Below, piece after piece: positions 33,471-45,089 of a stretch of DNA of 64,000 bases. The position numbers were made by a program, and so were the translations under genes. The stretch lies in NCBI GenBank assembly GCA_964036275.1, contig OZ038436.1, forward strand, positions 17,511,904 through 17,575,903, read 5' to 3'. Under the pieces are notes generated by a model that saw nothing but the letters and a program-made list of their open reading frames with translations, searched no databases and was not told the origin of the DNA. This stretch comes from Litoditis marina (lineage: Eukaryota > Nematoda > Chromadorea > Rhabditida > Rhabditidae). How positions within the stretch are numbered: the first letter of the stretch is position 1; every line of letters starts with the position of its first letter.

Positions 33471-34879
33471 ATGCTGAAGTTTGTTCTCTGTTTGCTGTGT
33501 TGTTTGTTATTAACCGACGCTTTGGAACGACACAGACAGAGCTCCGGGAACTTCAGGGAAAATGAGGTATCTCCAACAGCATCATTCCAGAGTAATTATG
33601 ACGATTTGCGATACAGCGGCTGAACGTCATGAATCAACAATCTGATTCAAAAGTTGAAGAAAAAAGGCCTGACTATTCCATATATTTGCATAAAATCAAA
33701 CTCTACAGGTCTTGCCCAGATCCCGCCCAGCTCCCCTCCAGAATCTTCCCACATTCTCTGGTCATGCCGCACCTCCAGGTGAGCTTTCGTTTCTCAAAGT
33801 TAAACTCACGGAAAGAAAGCATGTTTTCTAAATGAACTTTCGGATTGTTATGTGGTTTCCAAGTTTTAGTTGATTTATAGCTCTAGATGTGTTCAAACTT
33901 AAGAAAGAATGAAAAACACGATTTGAACTGCTCTGAAAAGTTGTACGAGTGTGTCTAGTGTTTGAAGTGAAACGCAGGAAAACATCCAGGAGCTTATCGC
34001 ATACGATGGTCACTATTTTTATCAACCCCCAAATTTGCACATCAACTTCAGGAAGTCTGTCAGAAAACACTGTTGTAATTTGTCATGTCTAAAACATGAC
34101 TGCGGTCATTTTTCTGACGTGCGGAACAGGTTTTTTTCCGGCAAATGAAAGGTTCATGGTCAAATAAACATCTCGTTTGACAGGGTTCGCGCCACCGAAA
34201 AGAGTTCTGATGGAGATGAAGAGGAATGACCGGATAAAAGGAGTTGGTTCCTATTTTGTTTCTCACTTGTAATTGGGAAAATATAATACACAAGAAAATA
34301 AGCGGTAGCAGAATCTCCGATAAGAGTAACATTTTCGCTGAGGTACTTCAAAATACTTCACAACGTAACCTGCTGGTGCGAGGTTGAACTGACCATTTTT
34401 CTCACTTTACTAATGATCCGCCATGAAACGTTTTGAGTTTGGATCTCTAGTGTGCTTAGTTCTTCGGGAACTTTGATGGTCAAGCAATTGAGACGTACAA
34501 TAAAAATGAAGGCCGCGAGTAATATAACGTGGTGTAGAGAAGTAGTGATTTGAAGGACGTAAGTATGTTCTAGATTAGATTCGGCCCATTCGAACTCAAA
34601 ATTCGATTCAACTCAAAAAATTGAAATGGTTTTAGTGGAGTCGAACTTGCAGGTCGAACCTCTATTTTGCCCAAGTTCGCAAAGTGGAAAATACTCAAAA
34701 ATCGATAGGTCGAAAACTCTATTTTTCTCAAAACTTGAAAACTCAAAATTTTCATTTCAACTAGCAAGTGTATTTCAGATGTGGGGCCATCACAGCGCCG
34801 GATTGTCGCGGACGAAAGAATGAACGAAATTGATTACTGTACCTCAAATCTCCCAATTCGAAATGAAATGTTGGTATAA
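33471..34879 (+). CDS. Tentative small secreted protein (88 aa)
   Basis: Exons 33471-33566, 33709-33778 and 34779-34879 join in phase. The start MLKFVLCLLCCLLLTDALE is a strong signal peptide. The mature sequence is short, Pro- and Arg-rich in its middle (VLPRSRPAPLQNLPTFSGHA) and contains a QRR dibasic site before the C-terminal part. It ends at TAA. No cysteine framework or known family is seen. The first two exons are well supported by their splice signals (GAG|gtatct, ctctacag|GT, CCAG|gtgagc). The third depends on the single acceptor TATTTCAG and is less sure. A secreted peptide precursor is one possibility, stated only as inference. Confidence 0.45.
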
Positions 34880-35447
34880 CAAGTTGTTTCACGTGTTTAA
34901 ACCGGCAGGTTAAAGTTTCGGTATGCATCCATTGAGTGAGAAAGTGCCAACACACATGCCAACATGAAGCTTTACAATGTGCACGAAGTTAAACGCAGGA
35001 TAAAATGAAAAAAAAAACTGTCCCAAATTTGGAGAAGGTCATAGACAGTTCTTATTGTTGCTATTAATGTCATAAACCTCAAATTTTTACCACAAAAACA
35101 CAAAAAAAACGAGAATGAGAAGGCGAGTCAAATTTCTATTTTTGCTTCAGATTTTTAGAGCGAAATTTCTATTTTTTGCTTTAGATTTTTAGATACAGGT
35201 TTCGTCTAACACAAAACACTTTTTGTAAAAGCCATATTGTGTTACACACCAGCAACTTCTGTATAGGACGTTTCTGTCCCTATTGTGAAAGTCGTCCGCT
35301 GGCCGTTTTGCCTACCTGTTTGTTCAATTACGGTTTTTTCGGGAACGCATAAAGTGCGTTCGTCGGTTGACCGGATGAATACCGGAAAACGGCGAACCAG
35401 CTATAAAAGGAATCTGGCCTCTCTCCAACACCAGCCGTCCTCTACTC
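34880..35447. other. Short intergenic interval upstream of the Cys-repeat gene
   Basis: AT-rich, with several runs of A and a duplicated CGAAATTTCTATTTTTGCTT-like phrase around 35130-35195. It contains the TATA box at 35402 listed separately. No RNA gene was seen. Confidence 0.4.
35402..35409 (+). promoter_or_regulatory. TATA box of the small Cys-repeat gene
   Basis: TATAAAAG lies 46 bases upstream of the ATG at 35448, with a short GC-richer leader between. A similar arrangement is seen at 47528 (TATAAAAG). TATA-type cores are common for strongly or stage-specifically expressed secreted or structural genes. Confidence 0.6.
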
Positions 35448-38410
35448 ATGCAATCTATCGCATTACTCACTATTATTGTGGTCGTAGCACAGGCCCAGGT
35501 AGGGACTTTGTAAGTAGCTTCCGAGTTTATAGATTATGTTAAAATCTCGTTGTTTGTCGTGAATGAACGAAGCACGCGAAAAATGGCCCGAACAGCATGA
35601 TACTAAAAATGTATGACTTTTTCATGAAGAATTAAAAGCCAAGGTTTCAACACAAAAGTACGAACTTTGAAGCAACACCGGTAGTGAGATGCAACTCAAC
35701 TTTTTTTTTGCATTGTGCTGTTTTGGGTTGTGCAAAATGAGAAATATGATAGTGTTTCGATCCAGTTATCCCTGAAAAAATACCATTTTGATTCAGTTTG
35801 GCTGTGTTCCAACTTGTGTGCAACAGTGTCACTCTGCCTGTCCGAGCTTCCAATGTAGAAACAACTGTCAAAATAGCTGCCAGCTGCAGTGCGGAGGCAC
35901 TCAGGTAAGTTTTCATCACATAAATGTTGGGTAGAATGGTTTAAGAGGGTTTAACTGGGTTTCTTCCAAAACTAACAGCAAAATTAACACGGAAAAAAGA
36001 TAGTTATCAATCGCAGTGCTGCTAGTAGAAGTAACGAGACAGCAGGAGCCTTTTCGATGAGAGTTCATAGCTTTATCCTACATCGGCTGAAACTAAGATT
36101 GAAATTCCATGCATAAGTGTCTTATAAATTCGACAAAAACTAATCATGATAGGTTTTGATTGATACCTTCCATTTTCTCACCTAAGGGAGCCATTTTCCC
36201 TTCGTATAACACTGGATCCTGCAACTCTTGCCAATCGTCCTGTCAGCGAGTTTGCCATACTCCCGCCTGTATACAAACCTGTCAACAAAACAACTGTTAC
36301 CAGTCATGCCAGGTACATATGGATGAATAATAACTGTTTCAATCTGGTCGGTTGGTAAAATTAGAAGTTTATTCGAATGAGTCATCTAGCAATGCGTATT
36401 AAACGCAAACTATCGCTGTTTCATCACATTTCACGTGAGTTTTACCAACTTCCAGCGAACCGCCCACAAAAGAGATGGGCTACAGAATCGCCTCTAACAT
36501 AATCGTTGGTTTTTTCAGTCCTACACACCAACCGTTCCGTGTTTCAATACCTGCCAGAACCAATGCCAGAGTTCTTGTTCTACGACCTCCTGCTATAATG
36601 GTAACTCCATTTGTTCCAATGTAAATAATGTCCGTTTAGTTACAAACGAAGTTTATATACGTAGAGTAGAAAAGAACTCAACCTTGCTTTGATCAGCTTT
36701 CTCAGCTTACTGAAAACGGGTTCCTAGTTCCATAACAAAGTACCAGACTCACTTACCAGTGCATTTCTCAGAGTGTTTGACATGGTCGGACTCAAATTTT
36801 CATATCTAGCTACTACTAGTTTAATCGCGTGCATTTGTAAAACAAATATGGAAATGTGGCAATTTTATAGTACACAATTTACATACTTCATAACTTGGCT
36901 TCGAATTCGATTCCATAATAAATTGTTTTCATAATCAACCAATTTTTATGAAAATATATATCCCATTTTTAGGCTGTTCGAACTCCTGCCGGAACAGTTG
37001 TTCTTCCGGTTCCGCTCCCACCGTAGTCGTCATCCCTTCTGCCACTTCCTACAGTCAATGTGCTCCCGTCTGTCAACAACGATGCGCCAGCGCTTGTACT
37101 ACCAATCATTGTCGACAGGTTGGTTGTGCTCAATTACTGAGAAATTATGATAATTTTATGGGGTGACCGAATCTTCTTTGTAGTTTGACCTCGATACACG
37201 CCATAATTAACAAGTTTTGAACGAAAAACAACGGAATAGAACTACAAACACAGCGGAATAGGGCAATCAGTACATATTGAACTCAATACTGAGAAATAGG
37301 AGAAATCAGATCAAGTTTTTCACTTTTCCACGTCACAGAATAATGTTTAATAGCATGACATTTTTTTTCGGTGTCGGATCATCACCTTTTCAAGTTTCTA
37401 TCAAACAAATTTCCTGTTTCAGTCGTGTCACAACACTTGTAACAATGCGTGTTACTCCAACTGTGGAACCTCTAACTGCGGCATTTCCAACACAGTAGTT
37501 GCCCTACAGGTGAACCCGTGAGAAAACTCAACATTGTTTTTGGTGAACCGTACAGGTATTTTTTAAGTTGCAGGTTATGCTGATTATCTATTTGGGCATC
37601 TCACAATGTTTCCATCTTTCATTCATGTCACACTTATATTTTTTCCAACGTTGACGCGTCTAATCTTGATCTCCACAGAGATTCTATTACGACAGCGAAA
37701 CTACGGATGAACTCCTACCACACCCCTAACGTAAATACTACTTGTTTCACTGCTGTCCTCAATTTCCTATGTCTTTAGCGACAGTAATTATCTAGATTAC
37801 AGTTTAGACCAACACGACATTTCAGAGCCCTTGTCAAAACAGTTGTCAATCCACCTGTCTCTCCACTTGTTCCCAGTCCATATCCGTCTGTCGACCACTA
37901 TGTCATCAACGATGTGCCAATACCTGCAACACCTCTCGTAGCTATGTGGTTAGTTCTGAAACCTTTTTTGGATTTCATATCGAAAAACTTTTACTCGACT
38001 TTGATCTTAGCCATCGAGCGATCTGAGAAAATCCAAATATGGATCTCATACCTAAACTGTTCCAAATTAAGTTTATTTCTTAGTGACATATTGCACTTCT
38101 GAATTTTTCCTTCTTAAAGATAATATACATGCTTTGTTGAACATGCAAAAAACGATTCATAACGATTAAATCTACAGTATTCTCCCATTTGTCCATGAGT
38201 TCACAGTGATCGAATTACGAAAACGCACTTTACATTAGAAACGTGAAAAAAAAGTTGGTTGAATTCACCGGTTGCAAAAAACCTTTGAAATAAACATAAT
38301 ATTGATTTTGAGACAAATATTCTTTCCAGATGCCCTGTCAGTCCAACTATGGTGGTTGTGGTTGCTCTCGAGGATACTCTGTCTGCGGAGGACAATGCTG
38401 CCGGATTTAG
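35448..38410 (+). CDS. Secreted Cys-triplet-repeat protein (C-x3-C-x3-C), abu/pqn-like
   Basis: Exons: 35448-35498, 35797-35904, 36187-36312, 36519-36600, 36973-37118, 37423-37509, 37826-37948, 38330-38410. They total 804 nt (267 residues) with all phases consistent. The start MQSIALLTIIVVVAQAQ is a signal peptide with cleavage expected near the first intron. The rest is built from repeats such as CVPTCVQQCHSAC, CFNTCQNQCQSSC, CAPVCQQRCASAC and CQNSCQSTCLSTC, and ends GYSVCGGQCCRI. The C-x3-C spacing runs unbroken across the 37118/37423 junction (CRQ|SC), which supports the model. This matches the nematode Cys-triplet repeat class (Pfam C_tripleX) found in abu/pqn proteins of C. elegans. Members of that group are linked to the pharyngeal cuticle, so an extracellular structural role is inferred. 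A possible extra exon at 37679 breaks frame and was left out. Confidence 0.85.
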
Positions 38411-39634
38411 ATTTATTATTTCGAAACACTGCAATTACACCGTAAAGGATAGTTATTAACTATAATTTAATTATTTATCCGTTTACTTCTATTGCTTGAT
38501 AATTCTAACTTCGTATTTGCATGTAAATACACTTCACGTATTATTCTGGAAGTAATGAAATATTATCTCTATTTGAAACATCATGTAACCAGTGGAACAA
38601 AACATACTTCTTCACTTTTTGTTCTCAGCTTTTGTTGTTTCTGAATATGGGAACATGTTCCTTGTTTACCACTCACATAATAGGGCGTTTTTCGCACATG
38701 GTCAAACTAGAAACAACCTCTGGACGCAGAATGTGCGAGCACAATGGTAATCGAGAGCACATGTCGGGTTTTGCACACAAATAGATCTCGATTAGGCAAA
38801 GACCGGTGTGCGAGGATGGACAAACCAGAAATAAGTGACGTAGGTCAAACTTCGAGTATCAATCATCTAGGATGGTATAAATCTGAAATTCTCTAACGTA
38901 ACTGTTGAAATGGGCAATCACAAATACCACAGTTGTTATCACGGTTTTGGAACATATATTCAAACTCTAGTGATCCAGCAAATATAAATTCAATGGAAGT
39001 GATACAGTTTTCCGGTTGGAATTCATTGTCATTCTGAGCAAGTGCGGTAGGATTGTTCCTCGAAGTGGGAAGACATTTCAGGCAGATTGATGTCGGAAAC
39101 TAATGGAAATCTCATTAGTCGCTATCACCAAACACATATTAAATACCATCGCCTTCAAGTAGCTTGTAACATATAAAATAGGATAGAATATCATGTTTAT
39201 TCGCGATTGAACACGTGTCTTTCCACGGTTATATGCACCATAGTCATGTATTTGATGCAGTAAAACATCTGTCGGTTGAACTTCCAGGGTTTAGTCGCAT
39301 TTGCTCATACACCTGCAGTTATTGCATTTGCTAGTAGCTCGTGACGAAACTCACTCAGAAAAGTTAATTCTCGAACTTTCATTTCGAAACTCTACCTGCG
39401 GTCAGGTCATAGTTTCCGATATCACAGCTGTTTCAGTGGGCAAATGCCACAAAAAGAGAGCGATAACGGTAATGACGTTCACATGGAGGTAGAAGAAGCG
39501 GCAGTTGTTCGCAAAAGCACAAACAACGGCAAAATATAATCCCTCCTGTCAGTTGCTACCTAATAGCAGGATTAGAAACTTTCCGGAACGATTACCAGAC
39601 ATAAACCCAAACGGAAATACTTGAAATTTTTATT
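38411..39634. other. Intergenic downstream of the small Cys-repeat gene
   Basis: AT-rich and without recognisable genes. It probably includes the 3' UTR of the plus-strand gene at its left end. Confidence 0.45.
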
Positions 39635-39904
39635 CTAAAAGCACATTTTCAGTTCGTCACTTATTTCAGTGTAGCCTTGTGTGAAAAAGCTGTGTTGATC
39701 ACACTTTAGACTAACCTCGTCGGTTTCTACATGTGAAATGACATCCAAAACCAAGCAGTTGTCATTCCATATGAAACTTGGGGAAAGGATTCTCGATTCG
39801 ATTTTCGGTTTTGCAAACTGTGTCCAATTCGCACATCTTTGTTCTTTAGTCTTGAGTTCAATGGTGCCCATGTGCACCAGATGTAAGTTGTTCTCGCAGA
39901 TCAC
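39635..39904 (-). CDS. Unassigned ORF resembling a 3'-terminal exon
   Basis: An open frame of up to 89 codons has balanced composition. It contains GTIELKTKEQRCANWTQF and FIWNDNCLVLDVISHVETDE and ends at TAG (39635-39637), with AATAAA on the minus strand directly after the stop (39629-39634). The pattern faintly recalls the end of a MATH domain, which is very common in nematodes, but this is weak. No convincing upstream exon was found: an in-frame stop lies just 5' and the possible acceptor (TGCGAG) is poor. It may be a gene fragment. Confidence 0.25.
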   Translation of the reverse strand: MICENNLHLVHMGTIELKTKEQRCANWTQFAKPKIESRILSPSFIWNDNCLVLDVISHVETDEVSLKCDQHSFFTQGYTEISDELKMCF

Positions 39905-40344
39905 GCCATTTTACCAGTGTAACCACTCAAGAAAGAACCGTTTTGCTTGCCCAATCTCACCAAGTTTCATTCTCCAAATGTATATTGAGTTTTTTTGGGT
40001 TTTCCCGAAAATTCTACTTGGTTATTCCCGCCGAATGGATTTCTTACAATGTCGTAAAAGCTAAGGGTGTGTTAGATAACATAATATGGTTAAAATATAC
40101 GTTTAGCTGTGCCAGTGTTTTTGTAACACGTTCAAGTGAAGATATTGAAATAAGCATTTTTAGTTCTACCTATATTCCCACTGGGGGACCGAAAACCCAG
40201 ACTCTTTTTAGCTAAACAACTGAAGAAGTTGAAATAGTGCGAATCCAATATTTTCCCACGTTTCACTGGACTTTCCACTTCACGCACTTCCACGCAGAGG
40301 TCGTATTCAAAAACACAACAGCTTGCAGATCCAAATCTGCGTCT

Positions 40345-40595
40345 CTTATACTAGAAGTTAATTGAATAGTCACGGGAAGTTAGTACTCTATCGTTCCTGC
40401 GTTTTGCTGTGTTTAAAGGAGGGCAGAAAGGAAAGCTAGTTTTGGTACCCCAGGGTACCTGAACACAACATTGGGTGCGCCAAAACAGACTAAAACAAGT
40501 AAACTGTATTTCCAAATTATGTTGGTTAGTTTGAATAGAAAACTTTATTCATCAGTTGCTTTTGAGCGGCCCTTCATATTAACTTTCCTTTCCGC

Positions 40596-40631
<36 letters not shown>

Positions 40632-40998
40632 ACACACACACTGATAGGGGAGTTGCGTACGGAGTATGCTCCAAATAGCCTATAGAAGTACAAAAATATT
40701 TTAAAAACTTTCTTGCATATACGAAAACACAATTAGAGAATACAAAATGAAAATAAATCTGGACGTAAAGGAACCAAGTCAAGTTGCGTCACAGTGAAAA
40801 TGTTCATGTCCTCTTTTTTATTGCTTGATATTATGCAAATTTCGCCAATTTTCAATATGAAAGTTTTTGCACGGTCTATGCGAAGACATTGCGAAACTTT
40901 TTCAAGCTTTTTGAATTTTTCGTGAAACTCAGATTATAGCGAAACGGTTTCTTTAACTTGTTCCATGTGACTATGCAATTGTCTAGCAGTATACTGTG
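40345..40998. mobile_element. Possible longer family B element with poly-C core
   Basis: The left end (ATACTAGAAGTTAATTGAAT followed by AGTCACGGGAAGTTAG and GTTTTGCTGTGTTTA, to about 40417) matches the left half of the family B copies. The right end (CCATGTGACTATGCAATTG then AGCAGTATACTGTG, about 40962-40998) matches their right half. About 540 bases, including a 35-base poly-C run, separate the halves. Either this is a longer relative of the short copies, or something inserted into one copy. Confidence 0.5.
40597..40641. repeat. 35-base poly-C run followed by (CA)n
   Basis: C occupies 40597-40631 without interruption, followed by ACACACACAC. The complementary strand is a long G run that could form G-quadruplex structures. 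The exact length is doubtful, because homopolymers of this size are hard to sequence. Confidence 0.85.
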
Positions 40999-41102
40999 TA
41001 CTATGTCTCTTTCCTCTTGAATCCCGTCGAAATACGAATTCTGCGAAACAGTGCGTGAAGCTGAGATCAATGTGTCAGGGCATTCCAGACCACCACTTCA
41101 GA

Positions 41103-41277
41103 GCTTGTATGCTAGAAGATCCCGGCATCTTCATCCCATCCTGCGTCTCTCGCTCTGCCTCACTATTTCTTGTCTCTTACATTCCGGCGGGATGTGAGAT
41201 CAGAGAAATAGCCTATGTTTGAGGAGACGCAGGATGGGATCATGGTGTCGGGATCTTCCAGCATACGTACTCAGAGA
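41103..41277. mobile_element. MITE-like foldback element, family A copy 2
   Basis: The arms GTATGCTAGAAGATCCCGGC (left) and GATCTTCCAGCATACGTACT (right) are inverted. The inner arms CCATCCTGCGTCTC / GAGACGCAGGATGG and the central TCTTACATTCCGGCGGGATG match the copy at 14186-14362. The interior also shares CGCTCTGCCTCACTATTTCT with the complement of that copy. It is non-coding. Confidence 0.75.
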
Positions 41278-43651
41278 TGAAGTCGGTGTTCACCCCCACA
41301 AGATGAAAACCATACGAAAGATGCTCCGAACACGTTCTTCATGTCATCGTTGCCGGGCAACCTGAATATCATCTCTAATCATGAATATATTCATGGAAAA
41401 CCAACATGAATATATTTGGAGCTTATATTGGTTTTTTATTTGAGTGAGCAGTGACGTCATTAAAATATGCATTCAATTTGGCTCAGCATATTATTTTCCA
41501 CAATGTACCGTCTTTCCAAAAGGGTTGCTTCACGTGAGAATCAAACTGAGATCCTAAAAGTCTGATTTGTTGTCAAAAAATTTGTTTGTCCTGATATTTT
41601 TCTCTGTGTTTACCTGATTTCCGATCATCCCGGTATTCTTTAGTAATTTGATATTCGCTGTCTCCGGGGGAGGACAAATAGGTTGCAACTTGGGAAAATG
41701 GGCAAGGTGAGCAAAGTTCAAACGTTGAACTCTTATCACCTTGTTCCTTTTTTCAAGTTTTTCGGGCATGAGAAAAAGATGTTCGTGATTCTTTTTTGGA
41801 GACACATTTTGAAGAAACAAATTTTGCGTTGAACACTGTGTTACTTTTACCGAACACCACTGAGTTGTTCTTGTAACAAATCACATACACTATTAAAACT
41901 GAAACGATTCCATCTGGGAAATGAAAATCGCGAATTAAACCGTCAATTCGTTTTGGTAACTTACTTGATTCTCACTATTCTCACTAATAGTTATGAAGAA
42001 AAATGAGGAAAAAATAGTATCTTTCATGAGTATTTTTCACAAAACGTTCACTCTATTGACGAAGAACTTGGCTCAGTTCAGAAATCATTCAATCATGGAT
42101 TAGTTTTTGGGGTATGGCGCATTTCTGTTACACTCCACGTGTGAGCGAGAGGGGGAGAGAGGGGACAAACGTCCTTTTCGATTCTACACAAAAAATACAG
42201 AAAAGTTGTTTTTCAAGTTCAAGAATGAAAATTAGTTCAAAGAGTATTTTTGTGAATATTAAATTACCTGGTTTTGCTGCATTTACTCGGTTCAACCTAA
42301 TATTCATAATATTGTTTTGCTTTTTGTTGGAGTTCATCTATTTCTATAATTTCTGTCGATTTCCATATAATTCACTAATTTTTACATCTTCACTTATTTT
42401 TATAGTAGAAGAGAAACCTCATTTGCTATTCGCACGATTGCAAATAAATGGTTTACTTCAATTTCTACGTATTAGCATACCTTCTTCCATTTGCATTCCC
42501 AGATGACACAAACACAATTTGGCGCCTTTCCAAATTCGTCACGTGGTTCAGTTCTCGAGAAACCATGTGGTTTTTGGTACAAATGTACGCGCCTAGCAAA
42601 CATTTGCTTCCATTCCTTTCACGTTTTGTTGATATTTGGAAACTTGTAGTTCACGTATTGTGAATAGAGTTGTTTACTTACCGTATCTGGGTATTTGTTC
42701 ACTACTATGTCAATTTGGATAAAATACATGTTTAGCGAGCTTTGGCGAAAATTTGGCTCTGGACTTTGGACTTGGACAAACTTTGGCGAAGAGCGAAAAT
42801 TGAAAGTTTTCTGTAACTGAAATTGTTTCCGTTTGGTGAATTTCCATTTATTCTTGAAGTTGGGTTTCTCTTGTTTGTCTCATTCGTCTTCCAGGCAAAC
42901 TTTTTTTGTTATCAAGATTTCGCGATTGTGGAAATAGCTTAGTGCCGCTGTTAGAAAACTCACAGAAAATGTAATGGAAAAGTATTCCTTCTTATTCACT
43001 TCAACTTATTTCACGAGAACACCTTAAAATATCGAGAATATTTGTCTGGTGTTTCAAGAAACTCTTACATCCGCAATGCTGTAATCAACACCTTCCCTGC
43101 AGTTCGAGAATCCGTCCTACTTTCCATTTTCGTTCCGAAACGGGTTTTTGTTGGCTTTTTTCAACTTGCCGTCAGAATGCTGCAATTGTGACCTTCGGTC
43201 GGTATTTATGGCTTCGTCAGTTTGCAAACGAGACTAGACAGGTTGGCGGCGAACTCGAAAAAGTTTATGCTTGAAATTATAATTTGTGAAATTCATTAAT
43301 CGCCGAATAAGTTATTCTTCACTGTTTTATGCTCAATTTTCCCTCTGTTCTCTCTTTTTTCTGCCCTGTCTCTCTCTCCTATCTGTGTCCCTGCGTTTTC
43401 TCTTTCTTTCACACATTCTCTTTCTCTCTTCATTTCCTCTCTCTCTATTTATTTTGAAAGTGTATTTACGATACGATGGGTAGACAGTAGTACCTGTTCG
43501 TAAACTTTTGTTATCAGATCGTTTTAAAGTGCGAAATTTTGGCTACTCTTTGTCTGTAGATAACATTCTATTCTTACTCTATTAGTACTAAACAGTGTAA
43601 CAGACTATACTTGTAATGTCACTTCTATACCTTGTTTGTCGAATCCCCTAC

Positions 43652-43664
43652 ACTCTCTCTCTCA

Positions 43665-43734
<70 letters not shown>
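43652..43734. repeat. (CT)n microsatellite
   Basis: Nearly pure CT dinucleotides run for about 80 bases. The Ser-Leu repeat open frames across it (43616-43897 and 43636-44061) are artefacts. Confidence 0.9.
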
Positions 43735-45018
43735 ACCGTCTATTACTCTCACCCGTATTATGTTATCTACTCTTCTACGTTATTCTCTTTACTGTGTTTC
43801 TCCTATTTTAGCTCAATATGTGATTCGTCTAAGTATTCTTTGTGCTCTTTTTCCCTCCCACATCCGTTTTTCTACATTTTGCTCACACGAAACATGATAA
43901 TGACCATGTTTTATGGTTTCTCCCCTAACAACATCCGCTGCCCATCGTCATGGCCAATAATTGATCATTTTTGTTGTTCTGACATCATTTTCTCCGTCAA
44001 AAACCACTGTGTTCTCATGATTTATTCACGCGTTATCAAATACGCCGAGAAGGCCTTGTGAATATATGAATTCCGTACATATTTCGAAGAACGGGAAGTT
44101 CCGAATTAGAACTACTTTGAAACCTCGCTTCGCTAATCACAAGTACCACGAGTACATAATATTGTTCATTATAGAAAATAGTGTATTAAAGAATTTAACC
44201 TAGTCACCAAGTCACTTTATAAATGGTGAAACGTTTCAATTTACTGGGAAACTTATCTGTTTCAGAGATGAATCTTAATCTCTAGAATGGTGCCAGACGT
44301 TTTCGCTCGAAAAATTCTACTGAAGGGGGTTGTTTATCGTTTATGGTAACTTTCGAGCACCCTCCACACCCCGGCCTGGTGTTTTCCCCTGCTTTAGTTC
44401 CTCAAATTGTTTTCTTAAAAGTGAAGTTCGTATACTTGTTGCGCTCAGACTCGTTCGGAGTTTTTTTGAGTTGGTGGGTTGAGGGCTATTCTGATTATAC
44501 TTACTCCCCGGGGTACTATATCTCTTACTAGTAGATATCCAGTACGTCACAGATTCAGTTTGAGTAAGTGTAATGTGAAAGAGTTTTCTTGAAACCTAGA
44601 AAAGAATAAAAAATAAAAGGAATCGAGGATTTTTTTCTGAAATAGATTACGTTCTCAGTGTTGTAAGGGGTAATACCAGCTGGGAGGGGAGGGGGCTGAA
44701 GTAGTGAAACAATGTGCAACATAGCTCTTTGAGATGAAAAATAAGCTCGCTTTTATGGCTGTATCACATTGGAAACTGTTGCGTATGTCATTTATATACA
44801 ACATCGCGAAGTTCGAAAACTAAAACTCAATACTCGCTGCAGCTAAGGTTTTTCTGAACTTCACCTAGACACTGATAAAACAAATATATGTGTTCGGAGT
44901 TGAGCAACTGCTCCATACAAGATACAACATATTACCGTATTACTAGTTGCTACAATACTATCCTTGTAGGATTCACTTTCGATAAAACATATAGTGGGTG
45001 CCAAATTTATAAATTTCT

Positions 45019-45089
45019 GTCTCTCGCCGGAATCGAACCTGCGAGCAAAAGATTTGTAGCGGGCCGCTAACCACTGCGCTATTAGAGAC
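45019..45089 (-). pseudogene. tRNA-like sequence (degenerate tRNA or SINE head)
   Basis: Read on the minus strand this is 71 nt long. The ends GTCTCTA and GAGAGAC pair at six of seven positions. TAGCGCAGTGG fits the internal A box and GGTTCGATTCC fits the B box of RNA polymerase III. The T arm can form with one mismatch. The 17-nt anticodon region (around CTACAAATCTTTTGC) does not make a normal stem with U33 and a purine at 37, so no amino acid can be assigned. It is probably a decayed tRNA or a tRNA-derived element. Confidence 0.55.

Noticed and set aside
43616..44061. Ser-Leu repeat proteins
   Set aside because: Encoded by a CT microsatellite, not a gene.
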